Source of the DNA: Aurantiochytrium sp. KH105
Taxonomy: Eukaryota > Sar > Bigyra > Thraustochytrida > Thraustochytriidae
Length of the DNA stretch: 64,000 bases
Reading direction: 5' to 3'
NCBI GenBank assembly: GCA_003116975.1
Contig: BGKB01000026.1
Coordinates: 868,001-932,000 of the forward strand
Each line of letters opens with the position of its first letter. Position 1 is the first letter of the stretch. The notes under the pieces are model-generated. The model worked only from the letters and a program-made list of their open reading frames with translations. It was not told the DNA's origin and searched no databases. This document shows positions 20,688-31,200 of this stretch, one piece after another. The position numbers and the translations under genes were made by a program.

Positions 20688-21399
20688 GTTGGCTGGTCTT
20701 GTTGTTTGTCTTGACTTGTGGCTTCTCTGGTTTTGCTTGCTTGACGGTGTTGCGGGTTTGGTGCTCTCGAAAGGGCTGACATACCATCTGTAGCGGCCTT
20801 CGAATTTGGGTCAAGCAGTGGCCGCCCTTTGGTTGATCATGGCCCGGCCAAAAGTCTTCGTGCGGTGGCTCCGCCCGGAACAATCGTAAGACTCCCGAGG
20901 GGCTGGTTGCTGCTCCCAGTCTGGGCCCGCGGTACCTGCCCTGGCAGGGGGAGGAAGTCCACTCAGAACTGACCAGGCTCATGCACTCGTTTCTGCAGCT
21001 TGCTTGGTGAATAGAAATAAGGGACGCCTTGGCCTTTTCTCCGGGAAGCGTCGACGTCAATGGTGGTTGCGTGGTCAAGCTACCGCCCAGCCGTGCAAAT
21101 GTCCGCTCTCGGCACAATCACAAATGCAATGTGGCGTGCTATGGACGGCCGAATTCGGGAACGGAGAAATGATGCCATGACATGGGGAAAAGAGAGGGGG
21201 AAGAGAAACGGAGAAAAGGAAATTTGGAAGAAAAAAAAAAGAAAAGAAAACTCCGATGTCCGAGAGCCGAGCGGGAAACGTAGCGCGGCGCAGCGACCAG
21301 CAGCAAACCCGCAACCGCAAAGCAAGACAAGCAACCAAGCAACCAAGCAACCAAGCGGCTAAGCAGCCAAGCAGCCAAGCAGCCAAGCGACCAAGTAAG
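20688..21399. promoter_or_regulatory. Putative bidirectional promoter between microproteins E and F
   Basis: A 712 bp spacer between divergent starts, nearly repeated at 21984-22671. Near F it carries a poly-A/AG tract (21230-21250) and AAGCAACC/AAGCAGCC repeats abutting the ATG. The promoter role is inferred from orientation and conservation between the blocks. Confidence 0.45.
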
Positions 21400-21522
21400 A
21401 TGTGCTTTCAAGTAAAGTGCGACAAGTGCGGCAAGACGACGTGGGGCGGCTGCGGCAACCACGTTGAAAGCGCGCTTCGAGGCGTGCCCAAGGACCAGCT
21501 TTGCACCTGCAAGAAGCGGTGA
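21400..21522 (+). CDS. Cys-rich microprotein, copy F (40 aa)
   Basis: An intact member whose protein is identical to copy D (ending QLCTCKKR). It is preceded by an AAGCAACC/AAGCAGCC-repeat leader and is divergent from E and convergent with G. Confidence 0.85.
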   Translation: MCFQVKCDKCGKTTWGGCGNHVESALRGVPKDQLCTCKKR

Positions 21523-21860
21523 TAGCGTCGTGAATGTATAGCAACACACAAAAGTCATGTATATTTTAGCGTAGTCAACCATTCTTCCATTGTTCAGCCC
21601 CATGAGAATGCGCGTAGCGGTCTGTATACTTACTCAGTCGCACGATGATAAACTTGGGACCAAGATGGCGCTACGCCTATCATGTGAGATCGTCGAGATG
21701 CTCGAAAGCTCGGGACTGTTCCGGTCTGGCTTCCTGCATTTCCTTTTCAGACGGATCGTAATGAACAAATAAAGTAGGCTACATTTGATTTTCTTACTTT
21801 TGATATTCATTCAGCAGCGACTCATCGCTTTACTTTATTGAATTGGCTCGATGTCCAACT
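21523..21860. other. Convergent spacer between microproteins F and G
   Basis: Duplicate of the D-E spacer. No gene is visible. Confidence 0.4.
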
Positions 21861-21983
21861 CTAACGTTTCTTGCAGGCACAGATCTGGTCCTTGGGCACG
21901 CCTCGAAGCGCGCTTTCAACATGATTGCCGCAGCCACCCCACGTGGTCTTGCCGCACTTGTCGCATTTCACTTGAAAGCACAT
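21861..21983 (-). CDS. Cys-rich microprotein, copy G (40 aa)
   Basis: Minus-strand duplicate of copy E with the same predicted protein (ending QICACKKR). The DNA differs at a silent position in the NHV codons, which suggests the duplication is not brand new or that selection preserves the protein. Confidence 0.85.
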   Translation of the reverse strand: MCFQVKCDKCGKTTWGGCGNHVESALRGVPKDQICACKKR

Positions 21984-22671
21984 GTTGGCTGGTCTTGTTG
22001 TTTGTCTTGACTTGTGGCTTCTCTGGTTTTGCTTGCTTAACGGTGTTGCGGGTTTGGTGCTCTCGAAAGGGCTGACATACCACCTGCAGCGGCCTTCGGA
22101 TTCGAGTCAAGCAGGGGCCGCCCTTTGGTTGATCAAGGCCCGGCCAAAAGTCTTCGTGCGGTGGCTCCGCCCGGAACAATCGTAAGACTCCCGAGGGGCT
22201 GGTTGCTGCTCCCAGTCTGGGCCCGCGGTACCTGCCCTGGCAGGGGGAGGAAGTCCACTCAGAACTGACCAGGCTCATGCACGCGTTTCAGCCAAGCAGC
22301 TTGCTTGGCGAATAGAAATAATGGACGCGTTAGCTTTTTCTCCGGGAAGCGTCGACGTCAATGGTGGTTGCGTGGTCAAGCTACCGCCCAGCCGTGCGAA
22401 TGTCCGCTCTCGGCGTTGACGAATGCACCGTGGCGTGCTAGTGGTGTATAGTATACTAGTGGTATGGACGGCCGATGTCGGAAGCGGAGAAATGACGGAG
22501 AGGAACGGAGAAAAGGAAATTTGGAAGAAAAAAAAAGAAAAGAAAACTCCGATGTCCGAGAGCCGAGCGGGAAACGTAGCGCGGCGCAGCGACCAGCAGC
22601 AAACCCGCAACCGCAAAGCAAGACAAGCAACCAAGCAACCAAGCAACCAAGCAACCAAGCAACCAAGCAAG
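21984..22671. promoter_or_regulatory. Putative bidirectional promoter between microproteins G and H
   Basis: Duplicate of the E-F spacer with small indels, including a roughly 24 bp insertion near 22438-22462. Five perfect AAGCAACC-type units end at the H start codon. Confidence 0.45.
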
Positions 22672-22794
22672 ATGTGCTTTCAAGTAAAGTGCGACAAGTG
22701 TGGCAAGACGACGTGGGGTGGCTGCGGCAACCACGTTGAAAGCGCGCTTCGAGGCGTGCCCAAGGACCAGATCTGCGCCTGCAAGAAGCGGTAA
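22672..22794 (+). CDS. Cys-rich microprotein, copy H (40 aa)
   Basis: Last member of the cluster, on the plus strand but ending QICACKKR like the minus-strand copies E and G. This hints at gene conversion between opposite-strand members. The downstream sequence is unrelated to the D and F spacers, marking the end of the duplication. Confidence 0.85.
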   Translation: MCFQVKCDKCGKTTWGGCGNHVESALRGVPKDQICACKKR

Positions 22795-23169
22795 CATGGA
22801 TGCTCAATTCTCTGGGGCCAAAAAAACTACAATCTTTTGAGATTGGCCAACAGAGTACACATGTAACAAAATCTCAGTAAACTATTCAATTTGTCTGTCT
22901 ACATGAATTTGAATTACTTGCTTTGATGAATACTGCTGATGACGCTCGAGCATCGCGTGCATGGAAACAAGCGCGTTGAGATCACTCCGAGAGTATGGAG
23001 CATTTCTTGCCATGGTGGTCTGCCCACGTTCGGCGTCTCGGTGATCTGGTGCTGATGCCGATGCTGGTGGTGATCCTGGTCCACGCTTTGCTGCATCGTA
23101 CGCACGCGATAGAGCGCAATGAGCTTATGCAAGCTTTACCATCATTATGATTTGCCCACGGTTGGCGTC
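22795..23169. other. Intergenic region
   Basis: The region lies between microprotein H and the 3' end of the EF-hand gene. No gene is visible. Confidence 0.4.
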
Positions 23170-23298
23170 TCAACTGCCTGTTGCGAGTTCTGCTGCTGGC
23201 GGTGGTTTTTTGGGGTGGTGGTTCTGCTCGTGTTGGTGATGGTTCTGTTGGTGCCGTGGCTGCTCCTGGTCGCTCTGCTGGTTATTCTGCTGGTCATT

Positions 23299-23331
<33 letters not shown>

Positions 23332-24324
23332 ACGTTGCTGCATCGAGAGACGGCGCGCGATAGGAAGGACTGCAGTAGCATTTCTGTGGCGACACTGCCG
23401 ACAGAGGCGATCTCTCTTGGCAGACAGCGAAGCCTTCAATGTCACGGAGCAGTCGTCGGCTTCTTCCAGAGGATGAGGAAGTTGCTTGCCGTCGACAAGC
23501 TCAAGATTCATCACAAACTCAACGTTCTTTTTTCTGCTGAATGCAGGCAAGAAAAGATGAAATGGCAAGACCTGGTCTTGATTGCTGTCGTTCTCAGCGT
23601 CGCCTCCGAGACCTTGCGCGTTGCCAGAGGCTTCCCCTCCTTGTTTAGATACCTTGTGAGCCTGCTGCCTCTCTTTGTCATGACACTGTCGCTGCGCGCT
23701 GTGTTTCTTTGTTATATTCATCGAAGACTCAACAACCATGAGAAAGGCATTGAAGTCAAGTTCACCATCGGTTGCATGCTCGTCGATCACATGCTGTAAT
23801 TGATCGAGACTTTTCTGAAGCCCAACGAGCTTTAGAGCGAGAGATATCTCCTCAAAGTCGAGAGCCCCGCTGCCATCCTCGTCAAGAAGCTCGAAAACTT
23901 TTAGATACATGCGCCTTTCCTCCTGGGTCATTTTGGCCACAACCCGTCCGCCTCGGCGCCGAAGCCATTCATTTCTGCGCTGCGCAAGAACCTGCTGCAT
24001 TTGCTCGAAAATGGCGTCGCATTGCTTGCAGCCATGTCTTATGCCCGGCCAGCTATGAAAGTCGTAAGGAGGTTTGGCCTCGGGCTCGAGCGCCTCCTCG
24101 GGCTTGAGCGTCTCCACGGGCTTGGACTCACAGTCAGTTCTCGGACTTAATTTTACTGTCTTCGCTTCTCTTGGGCTTGCGCGCATCGCAACGCGGGGTA
24201 CACATGGTGGCCGAGGCCGATGTTTGGGTCCCTTGGTCCTTTGCCGCGCACCCGTCCGCCTCTTGTGGCAGGTCACGGGCTGGATCTCTGCCAGGAGCGT
24301 CGCGACCTCCTCTCGCACGGGCAT
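23170..24324 (-). CDS. EF-hand protein with polyglutamine C-terminus
   Basis: From the in-frame ATG at 24322-24324 the protein is 384 residues; the frame is open to 24474 without an ATG, so an upstream exon is possible. The middle carries a canonical EF-hand loop DEDGSGALDFEE after LKVFELL. A weaker second hand follows with ATDGELDFNAF and no full calcium ligand set. Upstream are a Pro/Glu-rich segment and CKQCDAIFEQM. The C-terminus has a CRQC pair, then a Q/N/H-rich tail encoded by CTG/CAG repeats (23290-23340). One calcium-binding hand is likely; cellular role unknown. Confidence 0.6.
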
Positions 24325-24639
24325 GCTGCAATGCACCCTCCCAGAAGCCCCACAAGCTTGCCGAGAGCACACAAGCTGGCCCCAAGGGCGACCTCCGTGA
24401 CCGCGTGTGAAGAAGCCGCGCCTTTGGTCGCGCGACCCTGCCGCCCCGACGCAAAATGCAAGCCAAGTCGCCACGAGTCGCCCCCGGATGGGAACGGGAT
24501 CCAGCTTTTGCAGTCCCCGCGCGCACCGTTTTACTCACCAGTATGTAGTACACACCTAAATTGGATAACAGAAACGCGAAATATTGACGGGCTGCGTGGC
24601 CCTCAAGCATTATCGTTTGAAGGAACGAAGTAAAGCCAC

Positions 24640-25116
24640 ATGCCTCACCCGTCAGATGGCCGGAGCAAGGCTGACGCCCGTGCGGCCGCCAAGCTAGAAG
24701 AAGCGCTCCTTTGTAAGTCCGCGGACCAAGCACTGAAAATCGCCACTAAACTCCTCCGCGGCGAAAAGGCGACGCCACTCGACTGGGCTAAAATTGACGC
24801 CTTTGAGACGAAACGCTCGCGCGTCAAGGACCCTAACGACCAGCATGCCCTACCAGGGCCGGGGCATTATGACGTGCAAGCCGCAGAACAGCGAACGCGA
24901 CGTCGCGACGGCGACGGAGCACTTCGTTGGCGAGAGCCTCCGCAACCAACAAAGAGAGCCATCAATGATCGCTACGAGGGGAAAGATATGCGTCAAGACA
25001 TCGTCTTACCCTCTTGCTTTGATAAACGTCCCTGCGCCGCCACCCGTTCGCGCAATCCACAAACATCGAATAAGCGCAAGCAAGATCTCGCGCGTCATCG
25101 GTCAACGAATTGTTGA
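24640..25116 (+). CDS. Hypothetical protein with one PGPGHYD motif
   Basis: A 158-residue frame from an ATG at 24640. The first 80 residues are helical and Ala/Lys-rich (KADARAAAKLEEALL). LPGPGHYDV then resembles a single sperm-tail PG-rich (STPGR/SHIPPO) repeat of axonemal or microtubule-associated proteins. The rest is R-rich. An alternative frame starting nearby (24794-25195) is also coding-like after the motif, so the true 3' part may be spliced or frameshifted. Single-motif evidence only. Confidence 0.35.
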   Translation: MPHPSDGRSKADARAAAKLEEALLCKSADQALKIATKLLRGEKATPLDWAKIDAFETKRSRVKDPNDQHALPGPGHYDVQAAEQRTRRRDGDGALRWREPPQPTKRAINDRYEGKDMRQDIVLPSCFDKRPCAATRSRNPQTSNKRKQDLARHRSTNC

Positions 25117-26106
25117 GAAGAGGTCTTGGAAATCTTGTGGTTTGAGGGATTCTGTGCTGAGGTATCTTGGTCTAAATCTTTGCGTAAGAGCATAAACGAT
25201 ACAAACAAAGGAATGAGGGTTAAACGGGTCCTCAGTCTCCTGACGCAACGCGTCATTTACTTGCCTAGGGCGCTCAATGATTTCCTCGCTGCCAACCCTG
25301 TACATGGCTGTATGAGCGTCGATTCGGTGACGATCCAGCTGGATGGCCAACTTGACTTGATCAAATTTGCAGATGCGAAAAACAGCATGGAGCATGCGAA
25401 GATGGGTTGTATCGCTTTCGATGACAGCTAGCTCCGTGTTCTTGGAGAGAGAATGATGGCCGGCGTCCGTTTTCGAAGCATCTCTCAGCATTCAAGCGCT
25501 TCAAATGTCTCAGAAAGGTCGACACGCGGACTTGATCTGCCGTGCCATGCACTTGACGTTTCCATTGTGAAGCTTCTGGCCTGCAGGGCGATGCTGTTTC
25601 CACGAAATCTCGTTTGGGCTAGATTGTTTGGCACGAATGAAAAATCGCAGACAATGCTCTGAGAGAAGACTTCGCGACTTTGCAGATTGAGAATTCACGG
25701 CGCCGAGCGCGCGTGCGTGCGCGCGCGCAGCCCGGTAGCGCGCAGAGAGTGGGCGCTGCACCGCCTTTGCCCACTCGCAGGCAGCTGTCTTGCGCGCGAA
25801 AAGGCCGGCGCAACCGTGCGTGGCGGAGGCTGCGGGCAGCATCGGGGATCCTCAGGCCTCGCCTGACATCGTCCCGGGACCTGTCCGCGAACGAAACGCG
25901 GACCGCTGCTGCAAGCTCTCAAGGAGCTGCTGGGGAGTCGGCCCTCCATCTGACTGGCTGATATCGCGCAGAGACGTTGTTTCGTCCTCGTTTGATCCGC
26001 GTGCTCCCCGAGTCTCGCATTTTCCCGCACAAGATCGCGATTGCAAGGACGCTATAACGGACGAGACTGTGCGACGCGACACCTTGTCCACACAAAAACA
26101 AGCACC
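25117..26106. other. Intergenic region upstream of LRR gene
   Basis: Short open frames on both strands at 25102-25491 lack recognisable domains. Positions 25690-25960 are GC-rich with GCGC runs. I cannot support a gene here. Confidence 0.35.
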
Positions 26107-27994
26107 ATGTGCAATGAGTGCATCGACAGCACCTTGAAAAAATTACGCGATGGTGCCAGAAATGTAGCGTACGTTCGTTGAGGAATAAATCTGAAAATGC
26201 TTTCCTTGCTTTGGCTTCCTCGAAAGCATTGGCTAACGAGCAGGGTTTCGAACACACTTTGTTTTGTACGGGTGACAGGAATCTTGCGCGCGCCGACAAG
26301 CTTGGCGTCACTGGACACTGTATTCTCTGGAATGACTTAATTCCCATCACGCAAGAGCTCGAGCAAAACACCACAGCAAGAAAGCTCATGTAAGTCATCC
26401 GTGTGATCGAGGCATGACCACGCACCTTTGCCAAAGCGATCGTGCAAAGAAAACTCACGCTGTCGTGCTGTGTCACGCGTATAGTCTGCGCAAATCAGGT
26501 ATTTGCAAGGTAGGCGCCAACCTCATATCGCGAGCGCTCCAAGTGAATGTGACCTTGCTGGAACTGAGTCTCGAAGGCAACAATATCGGCGATGCAGGCG
26601 CTTCGGCACTTGCCATCGGAATTGGCAAAAATGCAACACTGCGAAAACTAAGCGTTGAGAAAAACAAAATTGGTGACACGGGCGCCATCGCGCTTGGGCG
26701 CGCGCTGGCCGAGAATCGAGCCATGAGGTTTGTCTCATTTCAGACAAACTTGGTGAGTGACTATGGCGCAATTCAGCTGGCCATGTCTCTCGAAACCAAC
26801 CAACTCGCGGGCTTGGACCTCACATACAATAATGTCGCGGATCGTGGCGCCGCCGCTCTTGGACGCGCGCTCAAACGCAACGGAAGCTTGCTCTTTCTTG
26901 GACTGTACACCAACAACATTGGCGATGAAGGAGCGGAAGGTCTTGCACGAGGTCTGGAAGTCAATTCATCTCTCAAACGTTTGCACCTTACCTTCAATGT
27001 GGTCGGCTCTGAAGGTGCCAAAGCGCTCGCTACGATGCTCGAAAAGAACTCCACTTTGGAGATCCTTGATCTGTACAGAAATCGCATCGGCGACGAAGGC
27101 GCGCGCGCGATATCACGTGCGCTCGAAAGTAACACCACGTTAACAGATCTCGAACTTGGGTGGAACGGCTTGGGCCCTGCTGGTGCCATTCCTATTGCCA
27201 GGATCCTCGAAAAGAACAAAGCCATCAAATACCTCTCAATACAAAACAATGAAATAGGTTTGCGCGGAGTTCGCGCGCTCAGCGCAAGTATTGCGTGCAA
27301 CACACTGGTCGAAATCAACCTCAAGTTTAACAAACTTGGGCCGCGCTGCGCCGAGCCGCTCGCTGAAGCCCTGGCGAAGACTGACACACTCGAAGCATTG
27401 GATCTTGAGCAAAACAACTTTGGCGACCAGGGCGTGACCACCCTTGCCCAAAGTATTTGTCGAAACAACTCGCTCATCTTTCTCAACCTCGACCACAACA
27501 ACATTGGGGACACCGGTATCGCCGCTCTAGCACAGGCTTTACGCAAGAATGATTCGCTCCAAGAGCTCCTCCTGATGGGTAACAACTTTGGTGATGAGGG
27601 CGAACAGGCGCTCCTTGCCGCCGTACGCGAAAATGAGTCCCTAATCAAGATCAAACCAGTCTTGGATGACATTCGTACTGCCATGGAGCCAAATTGCAAA
27701 ATTGTAAATCTCAAACGCGACATTGCATACATGCTCGACACACTCCCTGAGTTGCGTGTCGCGGTAAAGCTTAGCGAGCGATTCGGGCTTCCTCTTGCTC
27801 GCAAGCGCCCGCGAGAACCTCACGTCGCGCTTCGCTCTGACAAGTCGACAAAGGATGAGTCATCAAAAGTTAGACGAACTCGCGAGTTGCAGAATGAATA
27901 TAACCGGGTGTATCACGAGGTGGAGGTCGTTGCCAGTGTTGTTCCCCTCCTCGCCTCCTTTCTCTTTAGCCAAGACCTTTTGCTCGCAGCTTGA
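26107..27994 (+). CDS. Leucine-rich repeat (RNase-inhibitor/NLRC3-type) protein, two proposed introns
   Basis: Proposed join 26107-26163, 26244-26389 and 26485-27994 (570 residues). The second intron (GTAAGT to TATAG, 95 bp) is strongly supported: splicing fuses NTTARKL to ILRKSGICK and restores the 28-residue repeat register. The first (GTAGCG to GAGCAG, 80 bp) supplies an ATG and is in phase, but its donor is weak. The body has about 13 repeats of the LxxLxLxxNxIGDxGAxALAxxLxxN type, forming a horseshoe for protein binding. The C-terminus (from about LPELRVAVKLSERF) is basic and ends in a hydrophobic stretch. No NACHT, F-box or kinase domain is visible. The partner is unknown. Confidence 0.82.
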
Positions 27995-28285
27995 CAAAGC
28001 ATGACATGACAAGGATCTCTTTTCACGCGCGCGCTGATACCGTAGCTCATGGAGCCGGAATGAGAGAAATTTAAAGAACGAATTGTCGATGTAGATAGCT
28101 AGGTCCAATCTTGTACGCTCTCCCCCGTACGCTTCTGAATCGCTAACTCTCCATATCTTCCTCCCTGTCTCACTTTGTTTTTGTTTCCAGGTCGTGATTA
28201 GTACGAATGGATGAATTGATGTTGGCCTACACTGTGATACAACACTTCTTTTTAGATCTAGGGCCGAACGTAAATCTGTTTGCAA

Positions 28286-31200
28286 TTACGCCTTGGGAAA
28301 GCGAGAAAAGAGCCCCCCGAAACGTGACGCTGGGCCCTTTGCGCGCTCACCAGGCCCTGCTTCAAGTCTGGCAAGCCGCTTACGGATCTTCTCAGTGTCC
28401 TTGAGCAGGTTGGCTTGGTCCTCGAGACGGTGCTTTTGCTCAATCTCTTGCTCGTAACGCCAAATGACCAGCTTCTCGATAGCCTCCGTTTTGGTCATTT
28501 TGCCTGCACCGAGGTAGTCCGGACCGTATTTGATGCCAGCCTTTTTGCATTCGAGGACGAGCTGATGCGAGTTCGACACGCCACGGAATTCCTTGGTTGC
28601 CTTGGCGACACGCTTTTTGAAGAGATCGTTACTCATTTGCTCAACGGCCTGGCGATGCGCGTCCTTGCGAATAGCTACACGAGCTTCTGCCATGTCCTGC
28701 AACAGCTTTGCCTCGTAGGCATTCCTGGACAGTTCCGTGCCCGTGAGCGCAGCATCAATTCCAATGTCCTTGGTGGCTTCATCTCGCAGCATGCGTTCCA
28801 GATACGCCTTTTGCTCATAAAAGACTTCTTCTTCCAAGGTTCGCTTTTGACGAATGAAGGAAAAGAGTTGCGCCTTTTTCGCCTTGGCGCCACTTCGAAA
28901 AGACCGTATGGCTTCTTCAGCCTCGGCCGCATCGTCTTCCTCATTTTGCCGGTCCATCTCTGCCTTCCACTCTTGCAAGTGGGCAACTTCTTCTTCGAGG
29001 ACTCGAATCTGCCCAGGGATTGGATTATCAGATTCTTCATTCTCTGCCGCTTCGCGCTCTTGTACACGACGCAGACCCTCGGTGACGGGTCGGCCCGCAT
29101 CTTCATCCTCCTCGCGCTGCAGTATCGCCGCAGGCTTTTCCCACGTCGATTCCTCAGTGAACGTATTAAAGTAGTAGTATCGCGAACTTGCAACGTCGTA
29201 CAGCTTCTTCCACACTGCGTAATCGTTTGCCGGTGTCCAAACGTGCGTGCGACGGCGACCGTTCTCATGAAACTCCTCGTAACACTCAACGCAGTAGATA
29301 TCTCCACAGTGTTTGCAATTTCGCGCCGCCGGCGCAAGGTCGCAGTACGGGCACCATCGGTCCCCGTACTCGAGCTCTGGACGGGTGAAGCGGGAATAGG
29401 CCTCGAAGGCGTGTTTTTCTCGCGCTGCGGTGCGATGCGTGAGTTTCCAGCAATTGTCGCAAAAGTCGTCGCCACACGGTTTGCAGTGACGGTTCGCCAG
29501 CTGATTCTCGCACACAATACAGACTGACTTGTTTTCAAGCTCGGAGATTAACAAAAGAGCATGGTTCTTTGCCGGTCCTCTTTTGTGCGCGCGTTCTGCA
29601 CACGCTTCGCAAAACACTTCGTTACAGTGGTGGCAGTGAATCGTCGCTGGGCGGTTGCACATTGCCAATGCCGACACCCACGGCACATTTCTGCGGCAAA
29701 GCAAAGTTTCTGCTGGTCGTGCCGTGCGCTTGGCTTCAAAGGCTTGCACGAGAGCGGCCGCCTTTTCACTTCGCTCGGCATCGCGCGCCTCCCGTGCACG
29801 CTCTTGTGCGATGCAATCTGGGACTTCCCACTGACTGTGGCCAGTGAGTTCATTGTAAAAGTAGCAATCGGACTCGGGTTGTGTCTCGTCAACGGGAACC
29901 TCGGTCCATGCGCGATCAATTTCATGCCGCCGCTTTTCGTGTCTGAGAACGCGTTCAAAGAGATCGAGACTACATAGATTTTCGGCCCAACCCGGTATCT
30001 GAAAGCCTTCTGTTTCACGCAATTTGGTGCGGGATTTGACAGCAGTCAGGTACGCCTCTTCGCGGAAGCGCCCAAGGGCCTCACGACGACGATTTTGTCG
30101 CGCTTCTTTGCGAGCGAGTCGCTCTTTGTCTTTTTCCATTTTGAGTTTGCGTTCATGCTTGTAGTCTTCCTGGATGACGCGGCCCTTTTCGAGTTTCAAG
30201 AGCTGCTGGAAGCGTTTCCGTCCACGATGCGCCCGCCACACGCGCTGAAGGGTCCTGGCGCATACGTCTTGTCGATCAAGAAGTTTGCGACGATCCTTGA
30301 ATCTACGTTGCAGTGCACGCCGCTCTAGAATTCGCTGCCAAAATCGTTGGATCTTTCGGGCGGCAATTTCCTGATATGCGCGCTTTACGGCACATCTGGC
30401 CAGGAGAACGCGGACAGCTCGCTGAATAACACAAGCTGCTTCATTTCGATAAGCGCGCACAAGCTCAAGAAAACGTCTCCTTGCGATCAAAATGCGCGCG
30501 CGACACTGAATAACGCGAGCACACCGGGTTCTGCGCGTGAGGACCCAAACGAGATTGGCCTCTCTTCGAGCCCGCGCTCTGTTTTCGAGAGTGCGGGCCT
30601 GCCGAACGCGACTGCGAGCCAGAATAGGTCGCCACACTTGCGTTTGCAAAGTCGTCGCGGCCGTCTTTTCGCGGAGCGCCTGGTAAAAACTCCGCGCAAG
30701 CATTCCGCGCACGCGCGCTTGGATTCGGGTTGCCGCAGCTCTTTCGCGCGCTTTTTGACGGCGCACGGCCCGAGCAAAATGACTGCGGGTCATGCATTGA
30801 ATTCTCGTCGCAGCGCGTCGACGACGCAACTCCCCTGTTCGCTTTAGCGCGGCTCGCACGCGAACCATGTTTTGGATAAGCGTGGCCATGCGCGCCAGGC
30901 GCCTGCGACGCTGCTCGCGTTTGCGATTGACTTTGCGTATCGCGAGCCAACTGCGCGCTAGGTGCTGAATCACGAGTGCTGCCCGCGTGTGAGTGCGAAA
31001 GCGCGTAACTCGACGTCGCGTTTGCACGCCTCGAATTACCTTTTGAATACGCGTCGCACTTGCGTTTTGACGAGCCAATTCGTCGCGCCGCGTGGCGCAT
31101 CGACGAGCAAGCTCATACTGTCCCTGGCAGCGCCACCAAAAGATTTGCAGACGCTCTGCTGCGAGATTCTGTCTGGCGAGCAGTATCTCACGCGCTTGAC

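Larger units (their letters stand above)
20104..22794. repeat. About 1.3 kb tandem duplication carrying microprotein gene pairs
   Basis: Block 1 (about 20104-21399) and block 2 (about 21400-22671) align along their length by eye, including coding, 3' spacer and divergent promoter. Copies D and F start 1296 bp apart, E and G start 1296 bp apart, and F and H start 1272 bp apart. The last, incomplete unit contains only copy H; similarity ends just after its stop. Block 2 has small indels, for example an extra roughly 24 bp near 22438-22462 containing the palindrome TAGTATACTA. Confidence 0.9.

Noticed and set aside
17432-23169. CRISPR-like interpretation of the repeated block
   Set aside because: Repeat units are 1.3 kb gene-bearing duplications, not short direct repeats with unique spacers, and the genome is eukaryotic.
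23181-23363. Plus-strand Val/Ala-rich frame over the polyQ repeat
   Set aside because: Antisense reading of the CAG repeat encoding the polyQ tail of the EF-hand protein.
25102-25491. 129-codon minus-strand frame beginning with ATG
   Set aside because: No recognisable domain, an equally open antisense frame, and overlap with the 24640-25116 frame; evidence too thin.
26773-27804. 343-codon minus-strand frame opposite the LRR gene
   Set aside because: Its apparent repeat pattern mirrors the leucine-rich repeats of the true gene in antisense.
28415-29527. 370-codon plus-strand open frame opposite the IQ-motif gene
   Set aside because: It is the antisense shadow of a strongly domain-supported minus-strand gene; its peptide has no domain character and arises from codon bias.
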